Positions 18,621 to 26,766 of a stretch of DNA of 38,914 nt are shown in pieces. The first letter of the stretch is position 1; each line of letters starts with the position of its first letter. The stretch is from an uncultured Flavobacteriaceae bacterium. Lineage in GTDB: Bacteria > Bacteroidota > Bacteroidia > Flavobacteriales > Flavobacteriaceae. The position numbers and the translations under genes are program-made. The stretch spans positions 1 to 38,914 of the forward strand of contig CAJQMN010000050.1 of NCBI GenBank assembly GCA_905479435.1. Reading direction: 5' to 3'. The notes beneath the pieces were generated by a model. It saw nothing but the letters and a program-made list of their open reading frames with translations, searched no databases and was not told the DNA's origin.

Positions 18621-19156
18621 TTAAAAACATACTTTTAATTGCAATTCTATTATTTTCAATCACTGCAGAAGCTCAGTACGGTTCTCGTTATGGGTCTCAA
18701 TACAATAGAAGACAAAGCATGCAACCAAGACAGCCAAGGGCTGCGCAACAATCAAGAGTTCCTGAAATTGATGTTGAAAAAGCTGTTGGTATGGTTTTTT
18801 ACAATACAGAAAAAGTGAGTAAAAAAATAGGGGTTAAGAAGTCGTCTGATGCTTTTATAAAAATAACTTCTATTTTTAATTTATTTAACAAGGAATTAAA
18901 GCAAATTAAAAGGATTAATACGTTTTTATTTTCTGAAGGAAAATCTAAGATGGAGGCTGCTCAAAAAGAAACTATTAAAAGTAGAGACTACACCGCACTT
19001 CAAAAGGCAAATAAAGAAGTTACAGAGTCTTTCAAACCCATTATAAAGGTTATTGAGGATAAAGAGAAAAAGTTAGATCTTGAATTAAAAGAAATCTTAA
19101 CAGGAAAACAACAAAAAAAGTGGATAAAGTATAGGGAAAACCTTAAAAAAAAGTAA
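18617..19156 (+). CDS. secreted basic protein, unknown function
   Basis: A 179-residue protein with a clear signal peptide: M-I-K-N, then a hydrophobic stretch I-L-L-I-A-I-L-L-F-S-I, then T-A-E-A-Q with cleavage likely after A-E-A. A short low-complexity region rich in Gln, Arg, Ser and Tyr follows (about 20-47). The rest is helical and Lys-rich, ending in K-K-K. The periplasmic helical part is somewhat like Spy/CpxP-type LTxxQ proteins (L-T-G-K-Q-Q-K-K-W near the end), but that is only a resemblance. It overlaps gltX by 4 bases (ATGA), which supports expression but says little about function. Confidence 0.7.
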   Translation: MIKNILLIAILLFSITAEAQYGSRYGSQYNRRQSMQPRQPRAAQQSRVPEIDVEKAVGMVFYNTEKVSKKIGVKKSSDAFIKITSIFNLFNKELKQIKRINTFLFSEGKSKMEAAQKETIKSRDYTALQKANKEVTESFKPIIKVIEDKEKKLDLELKEILTGKQQKKWIKYRENLKKK

Positions 19157-19227
19157 ATTGTTGTAACATTTTCAACGTTTTACGTCTAATAATATAAAAT
19201 ATTCTAATATTAACTTAAACAAAAATT

Positions 19228-20151
19228 ATGAGCTTATTTCTACCAATCATTTTAGGACTTTCTTTTCTTCTCATTTATGGAGCTGTTTTTATTGTAAAAC
19301 AACAAACAGCTGTAATTATAGAAACGTTTGGTCGTTTTGGAAGTATTAGACAGTCTGGACTTCAATTTAAAGTACCCCTAATTCAAAGAATCGCAGGTAG
19401 ATTAAGTTTAAAAATCCAACAACTAGATGTTATAATAGAGACAAAAACTCTTGATGATGTATTTGTTAAGCTAAAAGTTTCTGTCCAATTTAAAGTTATT
19501 AAAAACAAAGTAGAAGACGCTTTTTATAAGTTAGACTATCCTCACGACCAGATAACATCTTATGTTTTTGATGTAGTAAGAGCAGAAGTACCTAAAATGA
19601 AATTAGATGATGTCTTTGTAAAAAAAGACGATATAGCAATAGCTGTAAAATCTGAATTAAATGATGCTATGTTTAATTATGGATATGATATTATTAAAAC
19701 ATTAGTAACAGACATAGATCCGGACGCACAGGTTAAAGCTGCTATGAATAGAATTAATGCTGCAGATAGAGAAAAAACAGCTGCTCAATACGAAGGAGAT
19801 GCTGCGCGTATTTTAATTGTTGAAAAAGCAAAGGCCGAAGCAGAAAGTAAAAGACTCCAGGGGCAAGGTATAGCAGACCAACGAAGAGAAATAGCTAGAG
19901 GTTTAGAGGAATCTGTTGAGGTGCTAAATAAAGTAGGAATCAACTCACAAGAAGCTTCAGCTTTAATTGTAGTAACACAACATTATGATACATTACAGTC
20001 TATTGGTCAAGAAACTAATAGTAACTTAATACTTCTACCCAACTCTCCCCAAGCAGGAAGTCAGATGTTAAATGATATGGTTGCTAGTTTTACAGCGAGT
20101 AATCAAATTGGAGAAGCGATGAAAAACAATAAGAAAAAATTAGATAAATAA
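19228..20151 (+). CDS. SPFH/band-7 domain protein (stomatin-like)
   Basis: A 307-residue protein with one N-terminal membrane helix (about residues 3-24) and an SPFH domain from about 25 to 200, including V-K-Q-Q-T-A-V-I-I-E-T-F-G-R-F and A-D-R-E-K-T-A-A-Q-Y-E-G. A helical region rich in Ala, Glu and Lys follows (V-E-K-A-K-A-E-A-E-S-K), and a C-terminal tail. SPFH proteins assemble into large membrane-bound rings and often protect or organise other membrane proteins. The closest named types are stomatin and HIR-like. The next gene starts directly at its stop (TAAATG), so the YbjQ-family protein is probably its functional partner. Confidence 0.92.
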   Translation: MSLFLPIILGLSFLLIYGAVFIVKQQTAVIIETFGRFGSIRQSGLQFKVPLIQRIAGRLSLKIQQLDVIIETKTLDDVFVKLKVSVQFKVIKNKVEDAFYKLDYPHDQITSYVFDVVRAEVPKMKLDDVFVKKDDIAIAVKSELNDAMFNYGYDIIKTLVTDIDPDAQVKAAMNRINAADREKTAAQYEGDAARILIVEKAKAEAESKRLQGQGIADQRREIARGLEESVEVLNKVGINSQEASALIVVTQHYDTLQSIGQETNSNLILLPNSPQAGSQMLNDMVASFTASNQIGEAMKNNKKKLDK

Positions 20152-20469
20152 ATGATATTATCTACAACAAATAACATTGATGGTACCCCTGTAAAAAACT
20201 ATTTAGGAATTGTTACTGGTGAGACAATTATAGGTGCTAATATTGTAAAAGATGTATTTGCAAGTATAAGAGATATTGTTGGAGGTAGGTCTGGTTCTTA
20301 CGAAAAAGTGCTGAGAGAAGCTAAAGATACTGCTTTAAAAGAGATGACAGAAAATGCTAAAAGATTAAATGCAGATGCTATCTTAGGTGTTGATTTAGAT
20401 TACGAAACCGTTGGTAATAGAGGAGGAATGTTAATGGTAACTGCCTCTGGAACTGCAGTAAACCTATAA
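20152..20469 (+). CDS. YbjQ/UPF0145 family protein
   Basis: A 105-residue soluble protein of the YbjQ (DUF74, sometimes called heavy-metal-binding) family. It has the N-terminal [11 protein letters not shown], the central [14 protein letters not shown], and the signature [12 protein letters not shown]. The family forms pentameric beta/alpha rings; metal binding is suggested rather than proven. Its ATG abuts the stop of the SPFH gene, and a strong terminator follows, so the SPFH gene and this one close a transcription unit. Confidence 0.9.
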   Translation: MILSTTNNIDGTPVKNYLGIVTGETIIGANIVKDVFASIRDIVGGRSGSYEKVLREAKDTALKEMTENAKRLNADAILGVDLDYETVGNRGGMLMVTASGTAVNL

Positions 20470-20471
20470 AA

Positions 20472-20498
20472 AAACCTAAGTTATACTTAGGTTTTTTT
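20472..20498. terminator. bidirectional Rho-independent terminator
   Basis: The inverted repeat AACCTAAG / CTTAGGTT with a five-base loop (TTATA) is flanked by an A run on the left and a T run on the right. It can therefore end both the + strand SPFH-ybjQ transcript and the convergent minus-strand tatA transcript. Confidence 0.85.
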
Positions 20499-20501
20499 AT
20501 T

Positions 20502-20696
20502 TTATTTCTTTTCTTCTATTTTTTCATCTTCTTTTTTGTCGTCCTTTGAAGCTTTCTTAAACTCTTTTATACCGCCACCAATACCTTTCATGAGTTCTGG
20601 TATTTTCTTTCCTCCAAATAAAAGTAATAATGCCCCAACAATAAGAGCCATAGAAAGAGGGCTTGGCATTCCTAATAAAAAAATAGTTAAAGTCAT
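20502..20696 (-). CDS. tatA: second TatA/E-type twin-arginine translocase component
   Basis: A 64-residue protein with an N-terminal hydrophobic helix ([14 protein letters not shown]), the Tat hinge F-G-G-K-K-I-P-E and an amphipathic helix [13 protein letters not shown] short, highly charged Lys/Asp/Glu tail follows. This is the more canonical TatA length compared with the 94-residue paralogue near 6.8 kb. It has its own promoter box at 20716-20723 and is followed by the shared terminator. Confidence 0.9.
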   Translation of the reverse strand: MTLTIFLLGMPSPLSMALIVGALLLLFGGKKIPELMKGIGGGIKEFKKASKDDKKEDEKIEEKK

Positions 20697-20715
20697 TTAT
20701 TTAAATTTTAATACA

Positions 20716-20723
20716 CAAATATA
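20716..20723 (-). promoter_or_regulatory. -7 promoter box TATATTTG (minus strand)
   Basis: On the minus strand the bases read TATATTTG, a perfect TAnnTTTG match, 19 bases upstream of the tatA start at 20696. Confidence 0.6.
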
Positions 20724-20741
20724 CAAAAACGTTTCAATGAA

Positions 20742-21419
20742 TTAATTCATTTGTTTTATAATTCCTCCTGCCATCTTTTTATTTTTTATAACTTCTGGCT
20801 TTCCTTTATATAAAATTGAGCCACCAAAGCTAACTTTTGCTAATAAAGTTTCACCTGCATTTACCTCAGCTTTTGAACCTGTCCCTGCTTTTACTAAACT
20901 ACTGTTAGAAGTAAAAAGATTATATCCATGGTATACTCCATATAAATCAAGTTCAATATCTTGATTTTTTGAAGTGCCTGTTAGATTTACAACACCCCCA
21001 GTTACTGATTTAACTTTTAGGTGTTTTGTTTTAATTTCTAACTTTATAGAAGCTCCTTCTTGAGCCTTTACCTCTAAATGTGTTTGATTTATTCCTTTTC
21101 CTATTATTTTTGAACCCTCATTTCCATCTATAGTTTGAATATCTTTATTATAAAACAACTTAACATTGACTTTATCACCTGCTAGTAACTCTGGAAATCG
21201 TAAACTAATCTTTAAAACCCCCTCTGTATTCTTAATTTTAATTTTATCTGTTTTATCTCCTGAGATTTCTATTTTACTTTCATTAGATTGAAGCAATTCA
21301 AGGCGTATTCCGTTATAAACTTTAAGTTTATAAAAATCTTCTATTGTTTTTGTGATGGTTTTTTGAGAAAACGAAGAAGTGCTCGTAATTAAAAAAAGTG
21401 TAATTATATAATTTTTCAT
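20742..21419 (-). CDS. head-GIN domain (DUF2807) secreted protein
   Basis: A 225-residue protein with an N-terminal signal peptide (basic M-K-N-Y, then I-I-T-L-F-L-I-T-S). The remainder is a repetitive beta structure of short strands (I-K-I-K-N-T-E-G-V-L-K-I-S, A-S-I-K-L-E-I-K-T-K-H-L-K) matching the putative auto-transporter adhesin head-GIN family, DUF2807. The family is common in Bacteroidota, and its exact role is unknown. The final V-S-F-G-G-S-I-L-Y-K-G-K-P is a typical end of the beta helix. It lies between tatA and rnr on the same strand, with gaps that may allow separate promoters. Confidence 0.85.
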   Translation of the reverse strand: MKNYIITLFLITSTSSFSQKTITKTIEDFYKLKVYNGIRLELLQSNESKIEISGDKTDKIKIKNTEGVLKISLRFPELLAGDKVNVKLFYNKDIQTIDGNEGSKIIGKGINQTHLEVKAQEGASIKLEIKTKHLKVKSVTGGVVNLTGTSKNQDIELDLYGVYHGYNLFTSNSSLVKAGTGSKAEVNAGETLLAKVSFGGSILYKGKPEVIKNKKMAGGIIKQMN

Positions 21420-21493
21420 TTTTTAACTACAAGATATGAATTATTAGAATTTTTAAAAATTTTACTTAATTAAATAACTGTTAAGGGATCTTT

Positions 21494-23689
21494 CTATTGC
21501 TCTATAAGAGTAAAATCTAAGTGTTTTCTTTCTAAATCTGTGTGTTTAACTTTTACGGTAACAAAATCTCCTAATTGATATATATGTTTAGTAGATTGAC
21601 CAATAATAGCAAACTGTTTCTCGTCAAAAATATAATAATCACTTTTTATATCTCTTATTCTTACCATACCTTCACATTTATTTGATGTAATTTCCACGTA
21701 AATTCCCCACTCTGTAACACCTGATATAACGCCAGGAAACTCTTCATCTTTATGATCTTGCATATATTTAACTTGCATGTACTTAATAGATTGTCTTTCA
21801 GCTTTAGAAGCTAATTCCTCTTGTTTAGATGAATGTTTACATTTAGTTTCATAATCATCTTGTTTTGGAGATTTTCCTCCTTCTAGATAATACTGTAATA
21901 AACGATGTGTCATAACATCAGGATAACGACGAATTGGAGATGTAAAATGAGAGTAATAATCAAAAGCTAATCCATAATGACCTATATTATTGGTTGTATA
22001 AACAGCCTTACTCATTGTTCTAATTGCTAAAGTTTCAATCATATTTGACTCTGGCTTACCTTGAACATCGTTTAATAATTTATTTAAACTTTCTGTTGTG
22101 CTCTCTCTAGTAAGTGTATTTATTTTATAACCAAAATTGTAAACTATATTTTGTAAAGCAGCAAGTTTTTCAATATCTGGCTCATCATGAACTCTATATA
22201 TAAAAGTTTGGTTGGTTGGTTTATTTTTTTCTTTACCTATAAATTCAGCAACTTTTCTATTTGCTAACAACATAAACTCCTCTATTAACTTATTAGCATC
22301 TTTTGATTCTTTAAAAAATACACCTGTTGGATTAGCATTCTCATCTAAATTAAATTTAACCTCAACTCTATCAAAAGATATTGCCCCTTCTTTCATTCTT
22401 TTTTTTCTGAGAATTTTAGCCAATTTATTTAACTTTAATGTAGCTTCAACTATGGTATCAGGGACGTAATAAGATTCATTTGTAATAGAAATATTTTCAG
22501 GTATAAAATTTTTCTCTGTTTCTATAATAGTTTGTGCTTCTTCATAAGCAAAACGTTTATCAGAATAAGTAACTGTTCTTCCAAACCATTCATTTAAAAT
22601 TTGAGCATTTTCATTGATCTCAAAAACAGCAGAAAAAGTTAATTTTTCTTCATTTGGTCTCAAAGAACAGGCACCATTAGATAAAATTTCGGGTAACATA
22701 GGAACAACTCTATCTACTAGGTATACCGATGTTGCTCTATTATATGCCTCTTTATCTAAAATTGTATTTGGTTGAACATAATAAGAAACATCTGCAATAT
22801 GAATACCTATTTCATAATTTCCATTTTTTAACTTTGTAAAAGATAAAGCGTCATCAAAGTCTTTAGCATCTTTAGGGTCAATTGTAAATGTTAAATCCTG
22901 CCTCATATCTCGTCTTTTAGAAATTTCTTCTTTTGTAATTTCTAAGGATAAGTTACTTGCATCTTTTTCAACTTCATTCTCAAATTTATAAGGTAAACCA
23001 TATTCTAATAAAATAGAGTGTATTTCAGTATTATGATCTCCTGGTTTACCTAAAACTTGTGTTATTTTACCAAAAGGATTTTTTGAATTTTCTGGCCAAT
23101 CGGTTATTTTTACTTGAACTTTATCTCCATGCTCTGCACCATTTACTCTTGCTTTAGAAATAAAAATATCAACATACATTTTTTGATTATCACATAATAC
23201 AAAACCGAAATTTTTACTCATTTGAAGTACACCTACAAAAGATGTTTTGTCCCTTTCTATAATTTCTATAATATCTGCTTCTAATTTATTACTCCTGTTT
23301 CTTTTATATACATATGCTTTTACTGTATCATTTTGTAAACCTTTACCTAGATTATTAGAAGGAATAAAAATATCCTTTTCAAAGTCATCTGAAACAAAGT
23401 AACCATTGCCGTTTGAAGTAATATCTAAAGATCCAATATGATATTTTTTATCAATAATAATTTGATATTTTCCTTTATTAATTTCCTTTATTTTCTTTGT
23501 TTCTTTTAATTCTATTAGCTTTTTGAGTATTTGTGTTTTACCATCTGAATTTGTAATTCCTAGTTTACTAGCGATTTGTTTATAATTATAATATTTAGTG
23601 CTATCATTATTAAATATTTTAAAAATATCTCTTGTTAAATTTTTAATAACACTACCTTTCTTCTTGTAGATTTTTTTCTTTCTACTCAT
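21494..23689 (-). CDS. rnr: ribonuclease R
   Basis: Processive 3'-5' exoribonuclease that degrades structured RNA. The 731 residues run as an N-terminal helix-turn-helix region, cold-shock-like domains (about 80-210), the RNB catalytic domain, and a C-terminal S1 domain. The magnesium ligands are visible as D271, D277, D279 and D280 in D-P-K-D-A-K-D-F-D-D. The S1 domain begins at about G-V-I-S-G-V-T-E-W-G-I. It is shorter than the E. coli enzyme mainly at the termini. The gene is AT-rich compared with genes on either side of the 20.7-26.7 kb block (two hand-counted lines gave 27-28% GC). It is divergent from the lipid kinase gene. Confidence 0.96.
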   Translation of the reverse strand: MSRKKKIYKKKGSVIKNLTRDIFKIFNNDSTKYYNYKQIASKLGITNSDGKTQILKKLIELKETKKIKEINKGKYQIIIDKKYHIGSLDITSNGNGYFVSDDFEKDIFIPSNNLGKGLQNDTVKAYVYKRNRSNKLEADIIEIIERDKTSFVGVLQMSKNFGFVLCDNQKMYVDIFISKARVNGAEHGDKVQVKITDWPENSKNPFGKITQVLGKPGDHNTEIHSILLEYGLPYKFENEVEKDASNLSLEITKEEISKRRDMRQDLTFTIDPKDAKDFDDALSFTKLKNGNYEIGIHIADVSYYVQPNTILDKEAYNRATSVYLVDRVVPMLPEILSNGACSLRPNEEKLTFSAVFEINENAQILNEWFGRTVTYSDKRFAYEEAQTIIETEKNFIPENISITNESYYVPDTIVEATLKLNKLAKILRKKRMKEGAISFDRVEVKFNLDENANPTGVFFKESKDANKLIEEFMLLANRKVAEFIGKEKNKPTNQTFIYRVHDEPDIEKLAALQNIVYNFGYKINTLTRESTTESLNKLLNDVQGKPESNMIETLAIRTMSKAVYTTNNIGHYGLAFDYYSHFTSPIRRYPDVMTHRLLQYYLEGGKSPKQDDYETKCKHSSKQEELASKAERQSIKYMQVKYMQDHKDEEFPGVISGVTEWGIYVEITSNKCEGMVRIRDIKSDYYIFDEKQFAIIGQSTKHIYQLGDFVTVKVKHTDLERKHLDFTLIEQ

Positions 23690-23767
23690 ACTACTTTCTT
23701 TATTTTATTATATTTAGTAAAATACTTATTTTTTATCATTTTAATAGCTAATTAATTTAATTTTATA

Positions 23768-24697
23768 ATGCACTTCAATAAGCTTCATTTTACAAAATCT
23801 TGGTTTTTAATTGTAAATCCTTCTGCAGGAAATACTAATTTTAGAAAATCATGGATTTGTATTCAAAGTTTATTAAAAACCAAAGAAATTTTTTTTTCTT
23901 TTGCTTTTACTCAGTATACCAAACATGAACTAGTACTTGTAGATGAAGCTATTAAACAAGGATATAGAAATTTTATTTCTGTAGGCGGAGACGGAACCTT
24001 ACATCATGTGGTAAACGGAATAATGATGCAAAGATATACAAAAACATCTAATATAAAACTAGGTGTGATTCCTTTAGGTACTGGTAATGATTGGATAAGA
24101 ACATATAAGATTCCTAATTCTATAGAAAAAGCTATTAATGTTATTATAAATAATACTGTTATTTTCCAAGATATTGGTTGTATTACTTTAGCTTCTGGTA
24201 AAAAAGAATACTTTAATAATCTAGCAGGTATAGGTTATGATGGGTATGTTGTTAAAAATTTAAAATATTTAAAAAAAATAGGTTCTATCGCATTTTTATT
24301 AAGTGGATTATATAGTTTACTTTCTTATAGGAAAAAGAAATATTCTATCACTATAGGAGATGAAACTTTAAAAGAAGAATGTTTGATGATTATATTTGGT
24401 ATTTGTAAATATTCTGGAGGAGGATTAAGAGTCACAAAATACCCAAACCCAACAGATGGTTTACTAGATATCACAATAGTTAAAAAATTTTCATTTTTTA
24501 ATTTACTTTTTAATCTTCCTAAATTGTATAATGGAAACATTGTACATCATAAAAAAGTAGACAATTATAAAGTAAAAGAATTAAATATTATAAATGATAA
24601 TTCAATTATCGAAGCAGACGGAGAAATTGTAGGAACAGGCTCTTTAAAAGTTCACATCATTCCTAATGCTATTCAATTTTTGATTAATTGTATTTAA
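23768..24697 (+). CDS. diacylglycerol/lipid kinase family protein (YegS/BmrU-like)
   Basis: A 309-residue enzyme predicted to phosphorylate a lipid such as diacylglycerol or a related substrate at the inner membrane face. Signatures are the N-terminal I-V-N-P-S-A-G-N, the nucleotide-binding G-G-D-G-T at 73-77 followed by L-H-H-V-V-N-G, and P-L-G-T-G-N-D-W-I-R. A C-terminal beta domain includes D-G-L-L-D-I-T and A-D-G-E. The length is normal. It is divergent from rnr across 78 bases and followed by the gene-free AT-rich stretch. The lipid substrate cannot be assigned. Confidence 0.92.
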   Translation: MHFNKLHFTKSWFLIVNPSAGNTNFRKSWICIQSLLKTKEIFFSFAFTQYTKHELVLVDEAIKQGYRNFISVGGDGTLHHVVNGIMMQRYTKTSNIKLGVIPLGTGNDWIRTYKIPNSIEKAINVIINNTVIFQDIGCITLASGKKEYFNNLAGIGYDGYVVKNLKYLKKIGSIAFLLSGLYSLLSYRKKKYSITIGDETLKEECLMIIFGICKYSGGGLRVTKYPNPTDGLLDITIVKKFSFFNLLFNLPKLYNGNIVHHKKVDNYKVKELNIINDNSIIEADGEIVGTGSLKVHIIPNAIQFLINCI

Positions 24698-25220
24698 ACT
24701 TTATTAACAATTAATATTATTACCATATTTCTTTATATTAAAAATTTAAAAAACATATTAATTATAATAGCATGTGAATAGTTAATATAGAAAACAACAT
24801 ATTTCTTAGGATTTGTTATTTATTAAAAATAATACACATTTTATTATATATTTTTCCTTTTAAAATAAAGAAAAATACTATTTATTAACACTACTTATAA
24901 ACAACTATAAACATTTTTTTTTAATTAAATAAAAGTTAATAAGTGTAAAAAACAGATGTAAATAATGTTTATAAGAAGTAATTAAAAAATAATAGTTTTT
25001 ATTGTGTATGTGATAAATGAATATGTATTGTAATTAAAAATGGATAAATCAAATCTATTTTTTAAAACTTACCTATACTTTTTAACAATTATAAAAATGA
25101 TGTTAACTAACTAATAAATAAGTAGTTATTAATTAAAATATAAAATTACTTTTTAAACCTGTTGATAACCATATGTATTTGTATTTTTGTTTCTATTAAA
25201 AGCATAAAAACCAACTTATT
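24698..25220. other. gene-free AT-rich stretch; candidate replication origin
   Basis: This 523-base stretch has no credible gene on either strand. A hand count of 24721-25200 gives 71 G/C in 480 bases, about 15%. It holds five copies of TTATNAACA, which is one base from the DnaA box TTATNCACA: 24701-24709 (+), 24882-24890 (+), 24895-24903 (+), 24966-24974 (-) and 25160-25168 (-). Near matches lie at 24905-24913 and 24934-24942. Two other one-mismatch DnaA-box-like words are at 24773-24781 (TGTGAATAG) and 24830-24838 (TAATACACA). The right end contains the rpiB promoter. An origin is the best explanation I can offer but is unproven. Confidence 0.4.
25162..25189 (+). promoter_or_regulatory. rpiB promoter (TTG, 17 bases, TATTTTTG)
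   Basis: A TTG at 25162-25164 and a perfect TAnnTTTG box (TATTTTTG) at 25182-25189 are separated by 17 bases. This is the two-part layout of flavobacterial promoters, 31 bases before the rpiB ATG. The -33 element overlaps one of the TTATNAACA repeats of the neighbouring stretch. Confidence 0.6.
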
Positions 25221-25652
25221 ATGAATATTTCTATAGGGAATGATCATGCTGCTACAGCATATAAATTTGAGATTATTAAATTGTTAGAATCGAAAGGTAT
25301 AGTGGTTAAAAATTATGGTACTGATTTTCACGATAGTGTAGATTATCCAGATTTTGTACATCCGGTAGCAAAAGATGTTGTTTTAAATAAAGCACACTAT
25401 GGAATATTATTATGTGGGAGCGCTAATGGTGTTGCTATGACCGCAAATAAATACAAAGAAGTAAGAGCAGGTTTATGTTGGTCTAAAGAAATTGTGGCCT
25501 TAATTAGACAACATAATAATGCTAATATTTTATGTATCCCAGCAAGATATACATCAATTCCTCAAGCATTAAAAATGGTAGAAACATTTTTAGAAACAGA
25601 TTTTGAAGGAGGAAGACATCAAAATAGGGTTAATAAAATACCAGCTTGTTAA
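25221..25652 (+). CDS. rpiB: ribose-5-phosphate isomerase B
   Basis: Interconverts ribose 5-phosphate and ribulose 5-phosphate in the pentose phosphate pathway. The 143 residues include the N-terminal I-G-N-D-H-A (D8, H9; many homologues have GSDHAG), the catalytic Cys65 in L-L-C-G-S-A-N-G, and H98 in the Q-H-N-N-A-N-I-L segment that binds the sugar phosphate. The length is normal for RpiB. It is preceded by its own promoter and followed, 2 bases after the stop, by the acetyltransferase ATG, so the two are co-transcribed. Confidence 0.95.
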   Translation: MNISIGNDHAATAYKFEIIKLLESKGIVVKNYGTDFHDSVDYPDFVHPVAKDVVLNKAHYGILLCGSANGVAMTANKYKEVRAGLCWSKEIVALIRQHNNANILCIPARYTSIPQALKMVETFLETDFEGGRHQNRVNKIPAC

Positions 25653-25654
25653 AT

Positions 25655-26095
25655 ATGATCTTTACTATTAAAAAGTTTAATGAATTATCAACTCATGAGT
25701 TGTATGCTGTCTTACAACTTAGAGCTGAAGTTTTTGTGGTAGAGCAAGATTGTGTTTATCAAGATCTTGATAATAAAGACTTAGATGCGTATCATATGTT
25801 AGGTGTTTTAGATACTAAAATAGTAGCATATGCAAGAATATTTAAACCTGGTGATTATTTTTTAGAATCAAGTATTGGAAGAATCGTAGTAAAAAAAGAA
25901 TTTAGAAAATTTCAATTTGGATATCAGTTAGTTGTAAATTCTATACAATTTATAGAAAATAATTTACAACAAAATAAGATTCTTATCTCTGCACAATCAT
26001 ATCTTTCTAAATTTTATAATTCATTAGGTTTTACTCAAGTAGGAGAAGAATACTTAGAAGATGGTATTCCTCATATTAAAATGCTTAAACCTTAA
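25655..26095 (+). CDS. ElaA-like GNAT N-acetyltransferase
   Basis: A 146-residue acetyl-CoA-dependent N-acyltransferase. The N-terminal half matches ElaA proteins: L-Q-L-R-A-E-V-F-V-V-E-Q-D-C-V-Y-Q-D-L-D and D-A-Y-H-M-L-G. The acetyl-CoA-binding motif A is I-G-R-I-V-V-K-K-E-F-R, and the C-terminus shows F-Y-N-S-L-G-F. The substrate of ElaA is not established. I chose the ATG at 25655; the TTG at 25646 overlaps rpiB and adds three residues not expected from the family. It is convergent with the RluE-like gene, overlapping it by 4 bases at the 3' ends. Confidence 0.9.
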   Translation: MIFTIKKFNELSTHELYAVLQLRAEVFVVEQDCVYQDLDNKDLDAYHMLGVLDTKIVAYARIFKPGDYFLESSIGRIVVKKEFRKFQFGYQLVVNSIQFIENNLQQNKILISAQSYLSKFYNSLGFTQVGEEYLEDGIPHIKMLKP

Positions 26096-26658
26096 AAGAA
26101 ACCAGGTACTTCTTTAACTTCACCAAGTTTTAAATTTTCTAATAAAATTGCTCCTACTCTGATTCTTATTAAACGTAGTGTAGGAAAACCAACCGCTGCC
26201 GTCATCTTTCTTACCTGTCTAAATTTACCTTCTTTTAAAGTAATAGACATCCAACTTGTTGGTCCATGCCTATCCTCTCTAATTTTTTGTGTTCTATTTT
26301 TAAAATTTGGAACAGGTATTAAAGAAGATTTACAGGGTTTAGTCGTATATTTCTTTCCTTTAAAACCAATAATTACACCACTTTTTAAAATATTAATATC
26401 CTTTTGTGTAATACAACCATCTACCTGGACATAATATTCTTTTTCTACTTTTTTACTCCTTATTTCTTCACTTACCTTTCCGTTAGTAGTTAATAAAAGA
26501 AGCCCTTCAGAATTTACATCCAGTCTACCAATCGCCATTGTCTTATCTGGAAAATTAAAAAATTCTCCTAATAATTTCTTCTTTCTTTTATGAGGATTTA
26601 CAAATTGTGAAATTGTGCCGTAAGGTTTATGAAAAATAAAATGTTGGTGGATATCCAT
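26092..26658 (-). CDS. rluE: RluE/RsuA-family pseudouridine synthase
   Basis: A 188-residue rRNA pseudouridine synthase without the N-terminal S4 domain, as in RluE, which modifies U2457 of 23S rRNA in E. coli. The N-terminal F-H-K-P-Y-G-T-I-S-Q-F matches RluE. The catalytic Asp is D47 in G-R-L-D-V-N-S-E-G-L-L-L, with K-E-Y-Y-V-Q-V and K-E-G-K-F-R-Q-V-R-K-M-T further on. The RluE name rests on length and lack of S4; another RsuA-type target is possible. It is divergent from recA. Confidence 0.88.
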   Translation of the reverse strand: MDIHQHFIFHKPYGTISQFVNPHKRKKKLLGEFFNFPDKTMAIGRLDVNSEGLLLLTTNGKVSEEIRSKKVEKEYYVQVDGCITQKDINILKSGVIIGFKGKKYTTKPCKSSLIPVPNFKNRTQKIREDRHGPTSWMSITLKEGKFRQVRKMTAAVGFPTLRLIRIRVGAILLENLKLGEVKEVPGFF

Positions 26659-26766
26659 AAAAAAAAGAAGCTATAAATTCGTCCAAAAATAATCTTTTTT
26701 CATTTATAAATGCTAATCAAATTTTGTACCTTGTCGTACTTTTTAAAAATTAAATAAGCAGTATTT

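Noticed and set aside
26660-26766. SOS box or other DNA-damage operator upstream of recA
   Set aside because: No dyad of LexA type is visible in the gap; many Bacteroidota lack LexA.
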